From positions 1,674,001-1,738,000 of the forward strand of contig NZ_JAYERP010000001.1 of the NCBI RefSeq assembly GCF_034718895.1: a stretch of 64,000 nucleotides of DNA, written 5' to 3'. The stretch's first letter is position 1. Each line of letters opens with the position of its first letter. The notes beneath the pieces are model-generated. The model was given only the letters and a program-made list of their open reading frames with translations. It did not search any database and had not been told where the DNA came from. Position numbers and translations under genes: made by a program. The DNA is from Paenibacillus phoenicis. GTDB lineage: Bacteria > Bacillota > Bacilli > Paenibacillales > Paenibacillaceae. Positions 44,037 to 53,013 of the stretch are shown here, in pieces.

Positions 44037-44723
44037 TTAGGCCTCGACCCAAGCCCCCAAACGCCCAAATACCGCGTTAAACTTCGGTACGATCTCCTTC
44101 GCGACTTGCTCAACCGTAAATGAGCGGCCGGTCACGTCTTCCAACGAGGTCACCCCGTATTCTTGAATCCCGCAAGGAATGATTCCGCGAAAGCCTTCCT
44201 CTTGAATGCCGGACTTCACATTAAAAGCAAACCCGTGACTGGTAATAAAACCTCGATGATGCCTGCATTTGTTGAACTTTACGCCAATCGCGCAAATTTT
44301 CACGTCGCCAACCCACACCCCGGTGTACTCCGGTTTACGTGAGCCTTCGATGCCAAACTCCGCTAAATAATCGATGATCACCTGCTCCAGCTGGCGCAGG
44401 TAACCATGCAAATCCAGCCCGCGCCCGGCCTCTAACCGAAGCAGCGGATAGCCAACAAGCTGCCCGGGGCCATGATATGTAATATCTCCCCCGCGATCGA
44501 TTTCAAACACGGCAATGCCCCGCTCCTGCAGCTGCTCAGGGCTAAGAAGCAAATGCTCAGGATGGTTCTGGGAGCCAATCGTATAGGTCGGCGGATGCTG
44601 CAACAGCAGCAGGTGTTCTCCCTGCTGCTGCGCATCCATCTCTTTAATGAGCCGTTTCTGCAAATCCCAGGCTTCCCCATATTCCATCATCGGATAATAG
44701 CGTACTGTCAAGCCTTCGTTCAT
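44037..44723 (-). CDS. lipB: Octanoyltransferase LipB
   Basis: LipB moves octanoyl groups from acyl carrier protein to lipoyl domains, the first step of de novo lipoylation. The 228-residue protein has the octanoyl-binding RGGDITYHGPGQLVGYPLL, the Lys in KICAIGVKF, and the catalytic Cys in IIPCGIQEYG. It lies directly after the E2 gene, whose lipoyl domain it can modify. This contrasts with Bacillus subtilis, which uses the LipM/LipL route instead. Confidence 0.93.
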   Translation of the reverse strand: MNEGLTVRYYPMMEYGEAWDLQKRLIKEMDAQQQGEHLLLLQHPPTYTIGSQNHPEHLLLSPEQLQERGIAVFEIDRGGDITYHGPGQLVGYPLLRLEAGRGLDLHGYLRQLEQVIIDYLAEFGIEGSRKPEYTGVWVGDVKICAIGVKFNKCRHHRGFITSHGFAFNVKSGIQEEGFRGIIPCGIQEYGVTSLEDVTGRSFTVEQVAKEIVPKFNAVFGRLGAWVEA

Positions 44724-44753
44724 CGCATTGTCGCCTCGATTCTCTCATTACGT

Positions 44754-46151
44754 TCAATACACCTGCGTGTCCAAATTGTAGCTTTCCATATTTTCCTTCA
44801 CCCGCTGCATAAAGCGGCCGCAAATCACTCCGTCCAAAATCCGGTGGTCCAAGGACAAGCAGAGATTGGCCATCGAACGGACGGCGATCATATCGTTGAT
44901 CACAACCGGCCGCTTCACGATCGATTCAAACGTCAGGATCGCGGCTTGCGGATAATTGATAATCGGCTGCGTCAAAATCGAACCAAAGGAACCGGTATTA
45001 TTCACCGTAAACGTCCCGCCCTGCATATCATCCAGCTTCAGCTTGCCGGAGCGGACCTTCGTTGCCAGCTCCTCGATTTCCCGCGCCAGGCCGGCGATAT
45101 TTTTCTGATCGGCCTTCTTGATGACCGGCGTCAGCACCGAATCCTCGGTTCCAACCGCCAAGGAGATGTTGATATCGCGTTTGACGATGATCTTGTCCAC
45201 CGCCCACACCGAGTTCATGATCGGATAATCCTTGATCGCTCCCACAACCGCCTTCAGCAGGAAAGCCAGGTACGTCAGGTTGACGCCTTCCTTCTGCATA
45301 AATTCCTGCTTGATCTTGTTGCGCAGCTGCACCAGGTTGGTCACGTCGACCTCGATCATCATCCAGCCATGCGGAATTTCCGATACGCTTTGGCGCATCC
45401 GGGTTGCGATCGTGTTGCGGATCGGGGTTACGTCGATAAAATACTCGGAACGGTCGCCCCCTTCCACTTCGATGGTTGGGATCGGCGGGTTCTCCGTCAA
45501 GTGCAAGCCGGAATGGCGTACCGGTCCCGGAGCATCGTTGATTACGGCCGGGATGACGCGTTGCGGCGCCGGCGCAGCCGAAGGCGCTGCTTGCGCTGTC
45601 TGCGATGGCACGGACGGTGCTGCTGCCGGCGTCGTTGCCGGTGCTGCGGGTGTGGCAACACCCCCGCGACCGCCTTGCTCGATGTAAGCCAGCACATCCT
45701 TCCGCGTAATCCGTCCGCCAAGCCCTGTACCCGTAATTTGCCGTAGATCAATTCCGTGTTGAGCGGCCAGCGTCTGCACGGCCGGCGAATACCGGTGGCG
45801 CTGCGAGTGATCGGACTGTTCCCCCGTGCTTGCCGCACCGGCAGCCGGACGGGCAGCTTCGTTTACCGCTGGGTCGCCTGCTGGCGTATCAGTCGCATTC
45901 GCCGTCTCGATCCGGCAGATCACCGCGCCAACCTGAACCTCTTGCCCTTCCTCAGCCAACAGCTCGCCCATCACACCTTCGACCGTCGAAGGGATTTCCG
46001 CATTTACTTTGTCCGTAATGACCTCAAGAATCGGCTCATATTGCTCGACTGGATCCCCCGGCTTCTTCAGCCATTTCCCGATCGTAGCCGAGACGAGCGA
46101 TTCGGCGAGCTGGGGTAATTGCACGTCTATCAATGTTTTATTGGATGACAT
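44754..46151 (-). CDS. bkdB: Dihydrolipoamide acyltransferase (E2) of a branched-chain 2-oxoacid dehydrogenase
   Basis: E2 carries acyl groups on lipoate to CoA. I start it at the ATG at 46151 (GAGG six bases before), giving 465 residues. Domain order: N-terminal lipoyl domain with the modified Lys in EVITDKVNAEIPST (about 44), an E1/E3-binding domain (YSPAVQTLAAQHGIDLRQITGTGLGGRITRKDVLAYI, about 125-165), a long Ala/Pro linker, and the catalytic domain ending in LDHRILDGVICGRF (HxxxDG). I call it branched-chain type from its neighbours lpdV and bkdA; the pyruvate type is the alternative. Confidence 0.9.
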   Translation of the reverse strand: MSSNKTLIDVQLPQLAESLVSATIGKWLKKPGDPVEQYEPILEVITDKVNAEIPSTVEGVMGELLAEEGQEVQVGAVICRIETANATDTPAGDPAVNEAARPAAGAASTGEQSDHSQRHRYSPAVQTLAAQHGIDLRQITGTGLGGRITRKDVLAYIEQGGRGGVATPAAPATTPAAAPSVPSQTAQAAPSAAPAPQRVIPAVINDAPGPVRHSGLHLTENPPIPTIEVEGGDRSEYFIDVTPIRNTIATRMRQSVSEIPHGWMMIEVDVTNLVQLRNKIKQEFMQKEGVNLTYLAFLLKAVVGAIKDYPIMNSVWAVDKIIVKRDINISLAVGTEDSVLTPVIKKADQKNIAGLAREIEELATKVRSGKLKLDDMQGGTFTVNNTGSFGSILTQPIINYPQAAILTFESIVKRPVVINDMIAVRSMANLCLSLDHRILDGVICGRFMQRVKENMESYNLDTQVY

Positions 46152-46169
46152 TAGTATCCTCACTCCCAA

Positions 46170-47156
46170 TCAATAAAGCGCCAATTGAAGCATCGCTTCT
46201 TTGACTTTGTCTTTGCTAAGCATAAAGAACTTCTCCATCGGAGGGCTAATCGGCATCGCCGGAACGTCCGGTCCGCACAGTCTTGCAATAGGAGCATCCA
46301 ACTCGAACAGGCACTCTTCAGAAATAATAGCCGAAACTTCTGCACCAATACCGCCGGTTTTATTATCCTCATGGATAATCAGAACCTTGCCCGTCTTGCG
46401 GGCCGCTTCAATAATGGCTTCGCGGTCCAGAGGCTGCAGCGTGCGCAAATCAAGAATGTGGGAGCTGATCCCTTTCTCTGCCGCCAGCTCTTCCGCAGCC
46501 TGCATGGCAAAATGCAGCGGCAAGCTGTAGCCGATGACTGTAATGTCACCGCCTTCCCGCAGCACCTTCGCTTTGCCGATAGGGACGATATAATCGTCCT
46601 CCGGCACGTCTTCCTTGATCAGCTTGTAGCATTTCTTGTTCTCAAAGAACAACACCGGATCAGGGTCGCGAATCGCTGCTTTCAACAAGCCCTTGGCGTC
46701 ATAAGCCGAATAAGGCGCAACGATCTTCAGCCCCGGTGTTCCAAAGAATATCGATTCCGGACATTGGGAATGGTAAAGTCCCCCAAAGATCCCGCCGCCG
46801 ATTGGAGCGCGGACTACAACCGGGCAGTTCCAGTCGTTGTTGGAACGATAGCGGATTTTCGCCGCTTCGTTGATAATCTGGTTCGTTGCAGGCAGCATAA
46901 AGTCCGAATACTGCATTTCTGCGATCGGCTTCATCCCGTACATAGCTGCGCCAATCGCAACGCCGGCGATCGCCGATTCCGCAAGCGGCGTATCGATGAC
47001 GCGCATTTCACCGAACTGCTCCTGCAGCCCTTTCGTTGTCGTGAACACGCCGCCCTTGACGCCGACGTCTTCCCCCAGAACAAACACGCTTTCGTCCCGC
47101 TCCATTTCTTCCTTCATGGCCAGACGAATCGCGTCGATATACTCCATCACCGGCAT
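46170..47156 (-). CDS. bkdAB: 2-oxoacid dehydrogenase E1 beta subunit
   Basis: E1 beta, with E1 alpha, decarboxylates the branched-chain 2-oxoacid on thiamine diphosphate. The 328-residue protein has EDVGVKGGVFTTTKGLQEQFGE and PLAESAIAGVAIGAAMYGMKPIAEMQYSDF, where the Glu activates thiamine. GAGGAG precedes the ATG, which lies two bases after the alpha-subunit stop. The closest pattern is Bacillus BkdAB. Confidence 0.93.
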   Translation of the reverse strand: MPVMEYIDAIRLAMKEEMERDESVFVLGEDVGVKGGVFTTTKGLQEQFGEMRVIDTPLAESAIAGVAIGAAMYGMKPIAEMQYSDFMLPATNQIINEAAKIRYRSNNDWNCPVVVRAPIGGGIFGGLYHSQCPESIFFGTPGLKIVAPYSAYDAKGLLKAAIRDPDPVLFFENKKCYKLIKEDVPEDDYIVPIGKAKVLREGGDITVIGYSLPLHFAMQAAEELAAEKGISSHILDLRTLQPLDREAIIEAARKTGKVLIIHEDNKTGGIGAEVSAIISEECLFELDAPIARLCGPDVPAMPISPPMEKFFMLSKDKVKEAMLQLALY

Positions 47157-47158
47157 GA

Positions 47159-48184
47159 TTATTGCTCCTCCCCTTCGCTGGCATATACATGCAGCAGCGT
47201 GTCTTCCGGCCGCGGGAACGGCGCGTTGTCAGCCGCTTCCACCGCTTCCTTCAGCTGTTGTTGGATATCCCGCAACAGCGCTTCGTCCTGCTCCTCGCTC
47301 CATATGCCGGTTTCGATCAGGTACGACTTCATTTTGGGGATACCGTCTTTTTTCCAATTCTCTTCCACTTCTTCCTTCGTCCGGTACGCCAGATCATTGT
47401 CCGACGTCGAGTGCGGAGACAGGCGGTACATCATCGCTTCGATCAGCGTTGGCCCTTCGCCGCGAACTGCGCGTTCCCGCGCTTCCTTCACAACTCGGTA
47501 TACCTCCAGCGCATCGTTGCCATCTACGCGAACCCCCGGGAATCCATAGCCTTGAGCCCGATCCACCACGCGGCCGCCTAACTGCTTCTTCACCGGTACG
47601 GAAATGGCATATTGGTTATTTTCGCACAGGAAGATAACCGGCAGCTTCTGAACCCCAGCAAAGTTTAAACCTTCGTGAAAATCGCCCTGATTGCTGGAGC
47701 CTTCGCCAAACGTGACGTAAGAAACGATGTCCTTCTTTTGCATTTTCGCCGCCAAGGCGACGCCGACGGCATGGGGAACTTGAGTGGTTACCGGACTGGA
47801 ACCGGTCACGATACGCAGCCGTTTGCTGCCGAAATGTCCCGGCATCTGACGGCCGCCGCTGTTCGGGTCACCCGCTTTGGCAAATGTCGAAAGCATCAAT
47901 TCTGTCAGCGACATGCCAACGGCCAGCACAAAGCCGTAGTCCCGGTAGTAAGGCAGGAAATAGTCGCGCTCGCGATCCAGCGCAAAGGCCGCAGCAACCT
48001 GCGTGGTCTCCTGACCGATCCCAGAAACGTGGAAATTGATTTTCCCGGCCCGCTGCAGCAACAGGTTGCGCTCGTCGAATTTGCGTGCGGTCACCATATA
48101 TCTGTACATCTCAATGACTTCTGCATCCGTTAGTCCGAGTTGCTTATGTTTTGGCTCGGTTTGAACTACACTTTTGGCATTCAT
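47159..48184 (-). CDS. bkdAA: 2-oxoacid dehydrogenase E1 alpha subunit
   Basis: E1 alpha holds the thiamine diphosphate. I start it at the ATG at 48184 (GGAGG upstream), giving 341 residues. The thiamine motif GEGSSNQGDFHEGLNFAGVQKLPVIFLCENNQYA fits the GDG...N pattern with GEG. Phosphorylation-loop-type PHSTSDND and the substrate motif FHVSGIGQET are of the branched-chain type. It is separated from lpdV by about 127 bases with no gene. Confidence 0.93.
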   Translation of the reverse strand: MNAKSVVQTEPKHKQLGLTDAEVIEMYRYMVTARKFDERNLLLQRAGKINFHVSGIGQETTQVAAAFALDRERDYFLPYYRDYGFVLAVGMSLTELMLSTFAKAGDPNSGGRQMPGHFGSKRLRIVTGSSPVTTQVPHAVGVALAAKMQKKDIVSYVTFGEGSSNQGDFHEGLNFAGVQKLPVIFLCENNQYAISVPVKKQLGGRVVDRAQGYGFPGVRVDGNDALEVYRVVKEARERAVRGEGPTLIEAMMYRLSPHSTSDNDLAYRTKEEVEENWKKDGIPKMKSYLIETGIWSEEQDEALLRDIQQQLKEAVEAADNAPFPRPEDTLLHVYASEGEEQ

Positions 48185-48311
48185 GGGAGTTACCTCCTTT
48201 GATTGGGGCATTACATAGCTTAATATTAACACCAGGTACTAAGACTTGGAATAAGTTTATTATAATCGTTTTACAGTGAAAAAGAAAACATTCATCTTTT
48301 CGCCCGTTGCC

Positions 48312-49733
48312 TCAAGCGTTTAAGGAGTTCCCGTCCACGGCCAGTGCCGCTTCCCCGATAATTTCCGCCAGCGTCGGATGAGCGAAGGTCACTTGTCCAA
48401 CTTCCCAAGGCGTCGCATCCAGCACCTGGGCCAGTGCCGCTTGGCTGATCAGCTCCGTCACATGCGGCCCGATCATCTGCACGCCGAGAATATCATTGGT
48501 GCGGGCATCGGCCACCATCTTCACAAATCCTTCGGTTTCGCCATGCACCAGCGCCTTCCCGATCGCCGAGAACGGAACCTTGCCGATTTTAACCTCCAGC
48601 CCTTTGGCCTTCGCTTCTTTGGCGGTGATTCCAACCGAAGCAACCTCGGGGCGGGTGTACACACAGCGCGGAATATGGCTTTCTTGATAACCGTGCGAAG
48701 CCTCCCCGGCTAAATGATGGACGGCAGTTAACCCCTCATGGCTGGCAGCATGCGCCAGTTGAAGACCGCCGATGCAGTCGCCAATGGCGTAAATATGCGG
48801 TTCCGTGGTTTGCATAAATTCATTTACCCGAATGAAGCCGCGTTCTAACCCGATGTCGGTATTTTCGAGTCCTATATTCTCCACGTTGGCCTGGCGTCCG
48901 ATCGATACCAGCAGCTTGTCTGCTTCGAGGCGGATCGATTCGTCCCCTCGCTTCGCAGATATTTGTACCCGGTTATTGCCGATTTCTAAGGAACCGGGAT
49001 CGACCGAAACCCCAGTGATCACTTGAATGCCGCGGCGTTGCAGCTGTTTCTGCAATTCGCGGGCAACGTCCTCGTCTTCCGCCGGCAGCAGCTGATCCGC
49101 TGCTTCCACCACGGTCACCTGCACGCCAAAATCGTTTAGCAGCGACGCCCATTCAACCCCGATGACGCCGCCTCCCACAATCAGCATCGAGCCGGGAAGC
49201 TCGGATAGCTGCAGCGCTTCATCGCTGCTAAGAATATAATTCCCGTCCGGCTCAAGCCCCGGCAGCATCCGTGGTCGAGATCCTGTGGCGATGATCAAGT
49301 TGGTTGGCACAACCGTCTCCATTTCACCATCCGGAAGTTCCACCGCAACAGCTCCGCTTTTTGGAGAGAAAATCGACGGCCCAATCACCCGCCCATTCCC
49401 TTGGATGACACGGATTTTATGTTTACGCATCAAATATAGGACCCCTTTATGCAGTTGATCCACGATGCTTTGCTTTCTTTCCTGCACTTTCGGGAATACC
49501 AGCGTCACGCCGTTAGTCTCAATGCCGTAGCTTGCGCTATCCTTCATTTGCGCGTAGAGCTCCGCACTGCGCAGCAGCGCTTTGCTTGGGATACAACCTC
49601 GATGCAGACAGGTCCCTCCCAACTTGTCCCGCTCAATAATTACAACGTCTTTCCCCAGTTGCGCGGCGCGAATGGCTGCGATATATCCGCCAGTCCCTCC
49701 GCCCAACACTGCTACATCACAAGTAATTGCCAT
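48312..49733 (-). CDS. lpdV: Dihydrolipoyl dehydrogenase (E3)
   Basis: E3 re-oxidises the lipoyl arm, passing electrons to NAD. The 473-residue flavoprotein has the FAD site GGGTGGYIAAIRAAQLG, the redox disulfide GTCLHRGCIPSK (Cys41 and Cys46), an NAD domain with IVGGGVIGVEWASLLNDFG, and the C-terminal catalytic HPTLAE His. The N-terminal start has GGTGGAG upstream. It heads the lpdV-bkdAA-bkdAB-bkdB set. Confidence 0.94.
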   Translation of the reverse strand: MAITCDVAVLGGGTGGYIAAIRAAQLGKDVVIIERDKLGGTCLHRGCIPSKALLRSAELYAQMKDSASYGIETNGVTLVFPKVQERKQSIVDQLHKGVLYLMRKHKIRVIQGNGRVIGPSIFSPKSGAVAVELPDGEMETVVPTNLIIATGSRPRMLPGLEPDGNYILSSDEALQLSELPGSMLIVGGGVIGVEWASLLNDFGVQVTVVEAADQLLPAEDEDVARELQKQLQRRGIQVITGVSVDPGSLEIGNNRVQISAKRGDESIRLEADKLLVSIGRQANVENIGLENTDIGLERGFIRVNEFMQTTEPHIYAIGDCIGGLQLAHAASHEGLTAVHHLAGEASHGYQESHIPRCVYTRPEVASVGITAKEAKAKGLEVKIGKVPFSAIGKALVHGETEGFVKMVADARTNDILGVQMIGPHVTELISQAALAQVLDATPWEVGQVTFAHPTLAEIIGEAALAVDGNSLNA

Positions 49734-49895
49734 AATCGATCTCCACCCATTCTATCAATTCAGTCACTTTCCCCTATTTTACCTTGTTTTTCCGTTATTA
49801 CAAATCAAAGCCGTAAATAGACATCCCCTCAGGAAAAAGGTATGATATTTTTAACAATACATAGCCATTTCGAGAGGGAAAGGAAGATCTAGCTC

Positions 49896-50222
49896 ATGAA
49901 GCTCAAGCTGTCCCGGTTTATCGCGATTATTTTGCTGGTGGTCCCCGGCATTGCAGCGATGATCGGATTTATAAAAATCAAAGACACCTTATTTGATTAT
50001 ATGTCAGCACACGGCGACGATTCGTTAACTCGCGTCACGTTTGATTGGTTAAACTTCGGGCTAGGCGTTGTTTTGTTTGCAGCCGGCGCCGGATTTTTGG
50101 GCGGGTGGATCTTCTTCCGGGACCGCAAGCGGAATTACGTAGGGCCAAGATTTCGCAAAAAGGACGATGCCGCCAAAGCCGCCGTTAAAGAACCAGAACC
50201 CGCCGTGGTACAGCATGACTAA
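49896..50222 (+). CDS. DUF2627 family membrane protein (YqzF-like)
   Basis: This 108-residue protein has two membrane helices: RFIAIILLVVPGIAAMIGFIKI (about 6-28) and FGLGVVLFAAGAGFLGGWIFF (about 54-74), with a basic cytoplasmic tail. The arrangement and GWIFFRDRKRN match DUF2627, represented by Bacillus YqzF, which lies next to the bkd operon there too. It is divergent from lpdV. Function unknown. Confidence 0.82.
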   Translation: MKLKLSRFIAIILLVVPGIAAMIGFIKIKDTLFDYMSAHGDDSLTRVTFDWLNFGLGVVLFAAGAGFLGGWIFFRDRKRNYVGPRFRKKDDAAKAAVKEPEPAVVQHD

Positions 50223-50237
50223 CCTCAAGGTTCTTAT

Positions 50238-50281
50238 GAAAAAACCTCTTTTGCCTTGTCTCGGCGTAAAGAGGTTTTTTA
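50238..50281. terminator. Bidirectional terminator after the DUF2627 gene
   Basis: AAAAAACCTCTTT and AAAGAGGTTTTTT pair between converging genes. Confidence 0.85.
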
Positions 50282-50283
50282 GC

Positions 50284-50493
50284 TTATTCGTATAACGCTT
50301 CCTTCAGTTTGGTCGACATCCGCGAGCTTTGCTGGGAATTCGCGCGAAGCAATGCCTTGCGTAATCTGACGTTTTCTGCACGAAGTTGTTCATAACGTTG
50401 AATTAGCTCCAGAAGGGCCTGCCGTTTATCTTCTTCCAAATCCGTGCCCTCCAGCAATTCCCGGTAAGCCGCCGGCTCAAGATCGTTAGTCAT
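50284..50493 (-). CDS. Small coiled-coil protein of unknown function
   Basis: This 69-residue protein starts at the ATG at 50493 with AAAGGATG upstream. Residues 20-50 (EDKRQALLELIQRYEQLRAENVRL) form a leucine-heptad coiled coil. The rest is polar. It lies 28 bases after the zinc-export gene and could be part of that transcript. I recognise no family; it may be a small regulator or a binding partner. Confidence 0.6.
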   Translation of the reverse strand: MTNDLEPAAYRELLEGTDLEEDKRQALLELIQRYEQLRAENVRLRKALLRANSQQSSRMSTKLKEALYE

Positions 50494-50521
50494 ATGACGC
50501 TCATCCTTTCTTCTGATGGAA

Positions 50522-51469
50522 TTATACCATAAGCTCCCGGTGCCGGATGTGCGAGGTTTCCACCTGAATGGTGGTGTGGCCGATGTGGAACGTCTTCTCC
50601 AAAGCGGTAATCGCTTCCTGCAACACGATTTGGCTCTGGCTGCCATCCTCAATCGTCAAATGACAGCTTAACGCATCCATCCCCGAAGTAATGGTCCAAA
50701 TATGCAAATCATGGACTTCAACAACCCCCGAAATCCCTTCGAGACACTGCTTCACCTGACTTTGATCGATCGACGCCGGCGAGCCCTCCATCAAAATGTG
50801 CACCGATTGGGTGATGACGCCCCAGGCTCCGCGCAGGATCAACAGAGCGACGAGAACACTGATGATCGGGTCGAAAATATACCAACCAAACAACGACATC
50901 AATATCCCCGCGAAAATAGCGCCAATCGACCCCAAAGCGTCTCCAAGCACATGCAGGTAGGCGCTTTTCAGGTTTAAGTTGCCTTTGACGTCGCCTTTCT
51001 TCAGCAATACCGCCGCGCTTGCTAAATTCGCAAACAAACCGATCACCGCAATCACGATCATCGTATTACTGGACACGGTCGGCGGATCAAGCAAACGCCC
51101 GTAGGCTTCCCAAAAGATAAACCCGGCGATCACGAACAAGGCTGCCCCATTGAGCAACGCGGCCAGGATCTCCATACGGTGGTACCCGTACGTATTCCGC
51201 TTTGAGGCGGGGCGAGCGGCAAACCAAAAGGCAATCAGGCTGAGCAGCAGCGAGCTGGCGTCACTTAGCATATGACCGGAATCGGACAATAAAGCGAGGC
51301 TGTCTGTAATCAAACCGCCGCAAAATTCAAGAACGGCGATCGAAGCCGTAATGAGTAGAGCGATCCACAGCCCCTTCTTATTCCCCGAACGTGCCGCATG
51401 ATGATCGTGGAAATGGCCGGCATGGCTATGGTCATGATCGTGGTGATGGTGAGCGTGATGATGTCCCAT
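50522..51469 (-). CDS. Cation diffusion facilitator (CzcD/ZitB type)
   Basis: This proton-coupled metal exporter has 315 residues. The His-rich N-terminus (GHHHAHHHHDHDHSHAGH) is followed by six helices and a cytoplasmic ferredoxin-like domain (about 215-310). The transport site is LLSDSGHMLSDASSLLLSLIAF, where the HxxxD motif on helix 2 selects Zn. Start ATG at 51469 with GGGAGGG upstream. It lies 11 bases after the ArsR-type regulator, so zinc or cobalt-inducible efflux is likely. Confidence 0.92.
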   Translation of the reverse strand: MGHHHAHHHHDHDHSHAGHFHDHHAARSGNKKGLWIALLITASIAVLEFCGGLITDSLALLSDSGHMLSDASSLLLSLIAFWFAARPASKRNTYGYHRMEILAALLNGAALFVIAGFIFWEAYGRLLDPPTVSSNTMIVIAVIGLFANLASAAVLLKKGDVKGNLNLKSAYLHVLGDALGSIGAIFAGILMSLFGWYIFDPIISVLVALLILRGAWGVITQSVHILMEGSPASIDQSQVKQCLEGISGVVEVHDLHIWTITSGMDALSCHLTIEDGSQSQIVLQEAITALEKTFHIGHTTIQVETSHIRHRELMV

Positions 51470-51480
51470 GGATCTCCCTC

Positions 51481-51789
51481 CTATTCGCAACAAGCGTGTT
51501 GAATCGCCTGTTTCAAGAGCGAAATCACATGCTCGTCGTCACAGCTGTAGTACACCGTATTGGCCTCCCGACGGAACTTCACCAGCCGCAAATTTCGCAG
51601 CAGACTCAGTTGGTGGGAAACCGCCGACTGCGATAAATTCAACACTTCCGACATATGCGTCACGGAACATTCTTCTTCCGACAGCAAATGAAGAAGTTTG
51701 ATTCGGGTCGGATCGGACAATGCTTTAAAAATCGTAGAAACCTTCTCCAGTGTATCCGGGCTCAGATCGATGTGTAACTTTTTTTCCAC
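51481..51789 (-). CDS. ArsR-family metal sensor (CzrA-like)
   Basis: This repressor of about 102 residues starts at the GTG at 51789 with GAGGGG nine bases before. The winged helix has FKALSDPTRIKLLHLLS and NLSQSAVSHQLSLLRNLRLVKFRREANTVYY. The last helix has the CzrA/SmtB alpha-5 zinc pattern D-x-H-x10-H-x2-C (DEHVISLLKQAIQHAC). Together with the exporter behind it and a near-perfect palindromic operator ahead of it, a zinc-responsive repressor is the best call. Confidence 0.88.
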   Translation of the reverse strand: MEKKLHIDLSPDTLEKVSTIFKALSDPTRIKLLHLLSEEECSVTHMSEVLNLSQSAVSHQLSLLRNLRLVKFRREANTVYYSCDDEHVISLLKQAIQHACCE

Positions 51790-51815
51790 CTGGTCGTTCC
51801 CCTCTCGAATAACAG

Positions 51816-51837
51816 TATATGAACATATGATCATATA
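51816..51837. promoter_or_regulatory. Palindromic operator of the CzrA-like repressor
   Basis: A 22-bp near-perfect palindrome covers these coordinates; ten of its eleven base pairs are symmetric. It runs from TATATGAACAT into ATGATCATATA. The half-site ATATGAACA is the type bound by CzrA. It lies 27 bases before the GTG start, where it would block the promoter. Confidence 0.7.
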
Positions 51838-51899
51838 TAGGATAATCCTAAAGGGACTTTATTGTCAATCAGCAAGTGCGGATACCATCTCAGGCAAAA

Positions 51900-51946
51900 T
51901 AAAAAACGGCCGCATCCCGGCATACACCGAGAGGGACCGCCCTTCA
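51900..51946 (-). terminator. Possible terminator after spo0A
   Basis: GGCGGTCCC and GGGATGCGGCC can pair imperfectly, followed on the minus strand by GTTTTTTATTTT. Confidence 0.42.
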
Positions 51947-52030
51947 TTTAACCCTTTTGGATCACTGCATAAGTGAACGACCAACGGCTTAATTTCTCCC
52001 GTCGTTATCACCATTCGTGTCCTCAGACTT

Positions 52031-52834
52031 TCAAGACACCTTATGCTCGATCCGCAGTTTATCCGCTACCATTGCGATGAACTCACTATTGGTCGGTTTG
52101 GATTTGGAGATATTGATCGTATAACCAAAAAGATGGCTGATGGAATCGATGTTGCCTCGGGTCCAAGCGACTTCAATCGCATGACGAATCGCATGCTCTA
52201 CTCGGGATGGCGTCGTTTTGAATTTCTCCGCGATCGCCGGATACAGTGTTTTCGTAATGGCGCCTAAGATTTCGATGTTGTTGTACACCATCGTGATCGC
52301 TTCGCGTAGATATTGATATCCTTTAATATGCGCCGGAACTCCGATTTCATGTATGATCGATGTGATGTTCGCATCGAGGTTCTTCCCTTTGCCCAGAGGC
52401 ACCACATTCGATTTGGCAAACGAAGTAGAAGGTGCACTGTTGCTTAAGGTTTGGACACCCACGAGCTGACGGATGCGGTTCGCCAACACTTCCATGTCAA
52501 AGGGTTTCAAGATGTAGTAAGAAGCTCCAAGCTGAACGGCACGCTGCGTGATGTTCTCTTGACCAAAGGCGGTCAGCATGATGATTTTAGGCTGAGGGGT
52601 CAGGTTGAGGTCGCGAATGCGCTCAAGCACACCGAGTCCGTCCAGATGGGGCATAATAATGTCCAGGATCAACACATCGGGAACTCTTGCTGCTTGATCA
52701 ATCATCTCCAGTACTTCTTCCCCGTTATAGGCGATTCCTGAGACGACCATATCGTCTTGCTCCGAAATGTATTCCGCGAGCAAATTCGTAAATTCACGAT
52801 TATCATCTGCCAACAACACTTCGATTTTCTGCAC
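52031..52834 (-). CDS. spo0A: Sporulation master regulator Spo0A
   Basis: Spo0A is the phosphorelay's final acceptor and starts sporulation. The 267-residue protein has a receiver domain with acidic pair Asp10-Asp11, phosphoacceptor Asp58 in [12 protein letters not shown], Thr in IMLTAFG and Lys in ILKPFD. The DNA-binding domain contains the recognition helix [19 protein letters not shown] (about 215-235). GTG start with AAGGAGG upstream. It follows spoIVB as in Bacillus. The promoter carries sigma-H elements and Spo0A boxes, so it should be autoregulated. Confidence 0.97.
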   Translation of the reverse strand: MQKIEVLLADDNREFTNLLAEYISEQDDMVVSGIAYNGEEVLEMIDQAARVPDVLILDIIMPHLDGLGVLERIRDLNLTPQPKIIMLTAFGQENITQRAVQLGASYYILKPFDMEVLANRIRQLVGVQTLSNSAPSTSFAKSNVVPLGKGKNLDANITSIIHEIGVPAHIKGYQYLREAITMVYNNIEILGAITKTLYPAIAEKFKTTPSRVEHAIRHAIEVAWTRGNIDSISHLFGYTINISKSKPTNSEFIAMVADKLRIEHKVS

Positions 52835-52900
52835 TGCCTACTTCCTCCTTCAGGTAATTGGATAGGTTTATTCATTGCTTCTCTTCTTACCAGAATAAGG

Positions 52901-52934
52901 ATTCGACATGCAAAAGTAAATTCCTTCTGTCGAA
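52901..52934 (-). promoter_or_regulatory. spo0A: Sigma-H promoter and two Spo0A boxes of spo0A
   Basis: On the minus strand GAAGGAATT (52919-52927) and GTCGAAT (52901-52907) are 11 bases apart, a full match to the sigma-H consensus. TGTCGAA 0A boxes lie on the minus strand at 52902-52908, overlapping the -10, and on the plus strand at 52928-52934, beside the -35. This is the arrangement of the sporulation promoter Ps of Bacillus spo0A. Confidence 0.78.
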
Positions 52935-53013
52935 AATTATTTTTATTTATTTTTTTGCATGATTGATATATAATAAATTATTTATTTACATAAAACGATC
53001 TCGTTCGGATTCA

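Noticed and set aside
46151..49733. Pyruvate dehydrogenase operon
   Set aside because: The E1 and E3 sequence blocks and the neighbouring DUF2627 and M20 genes fit the branched-chain bkd locus better, though activity on pyruvate cannot be excluded.
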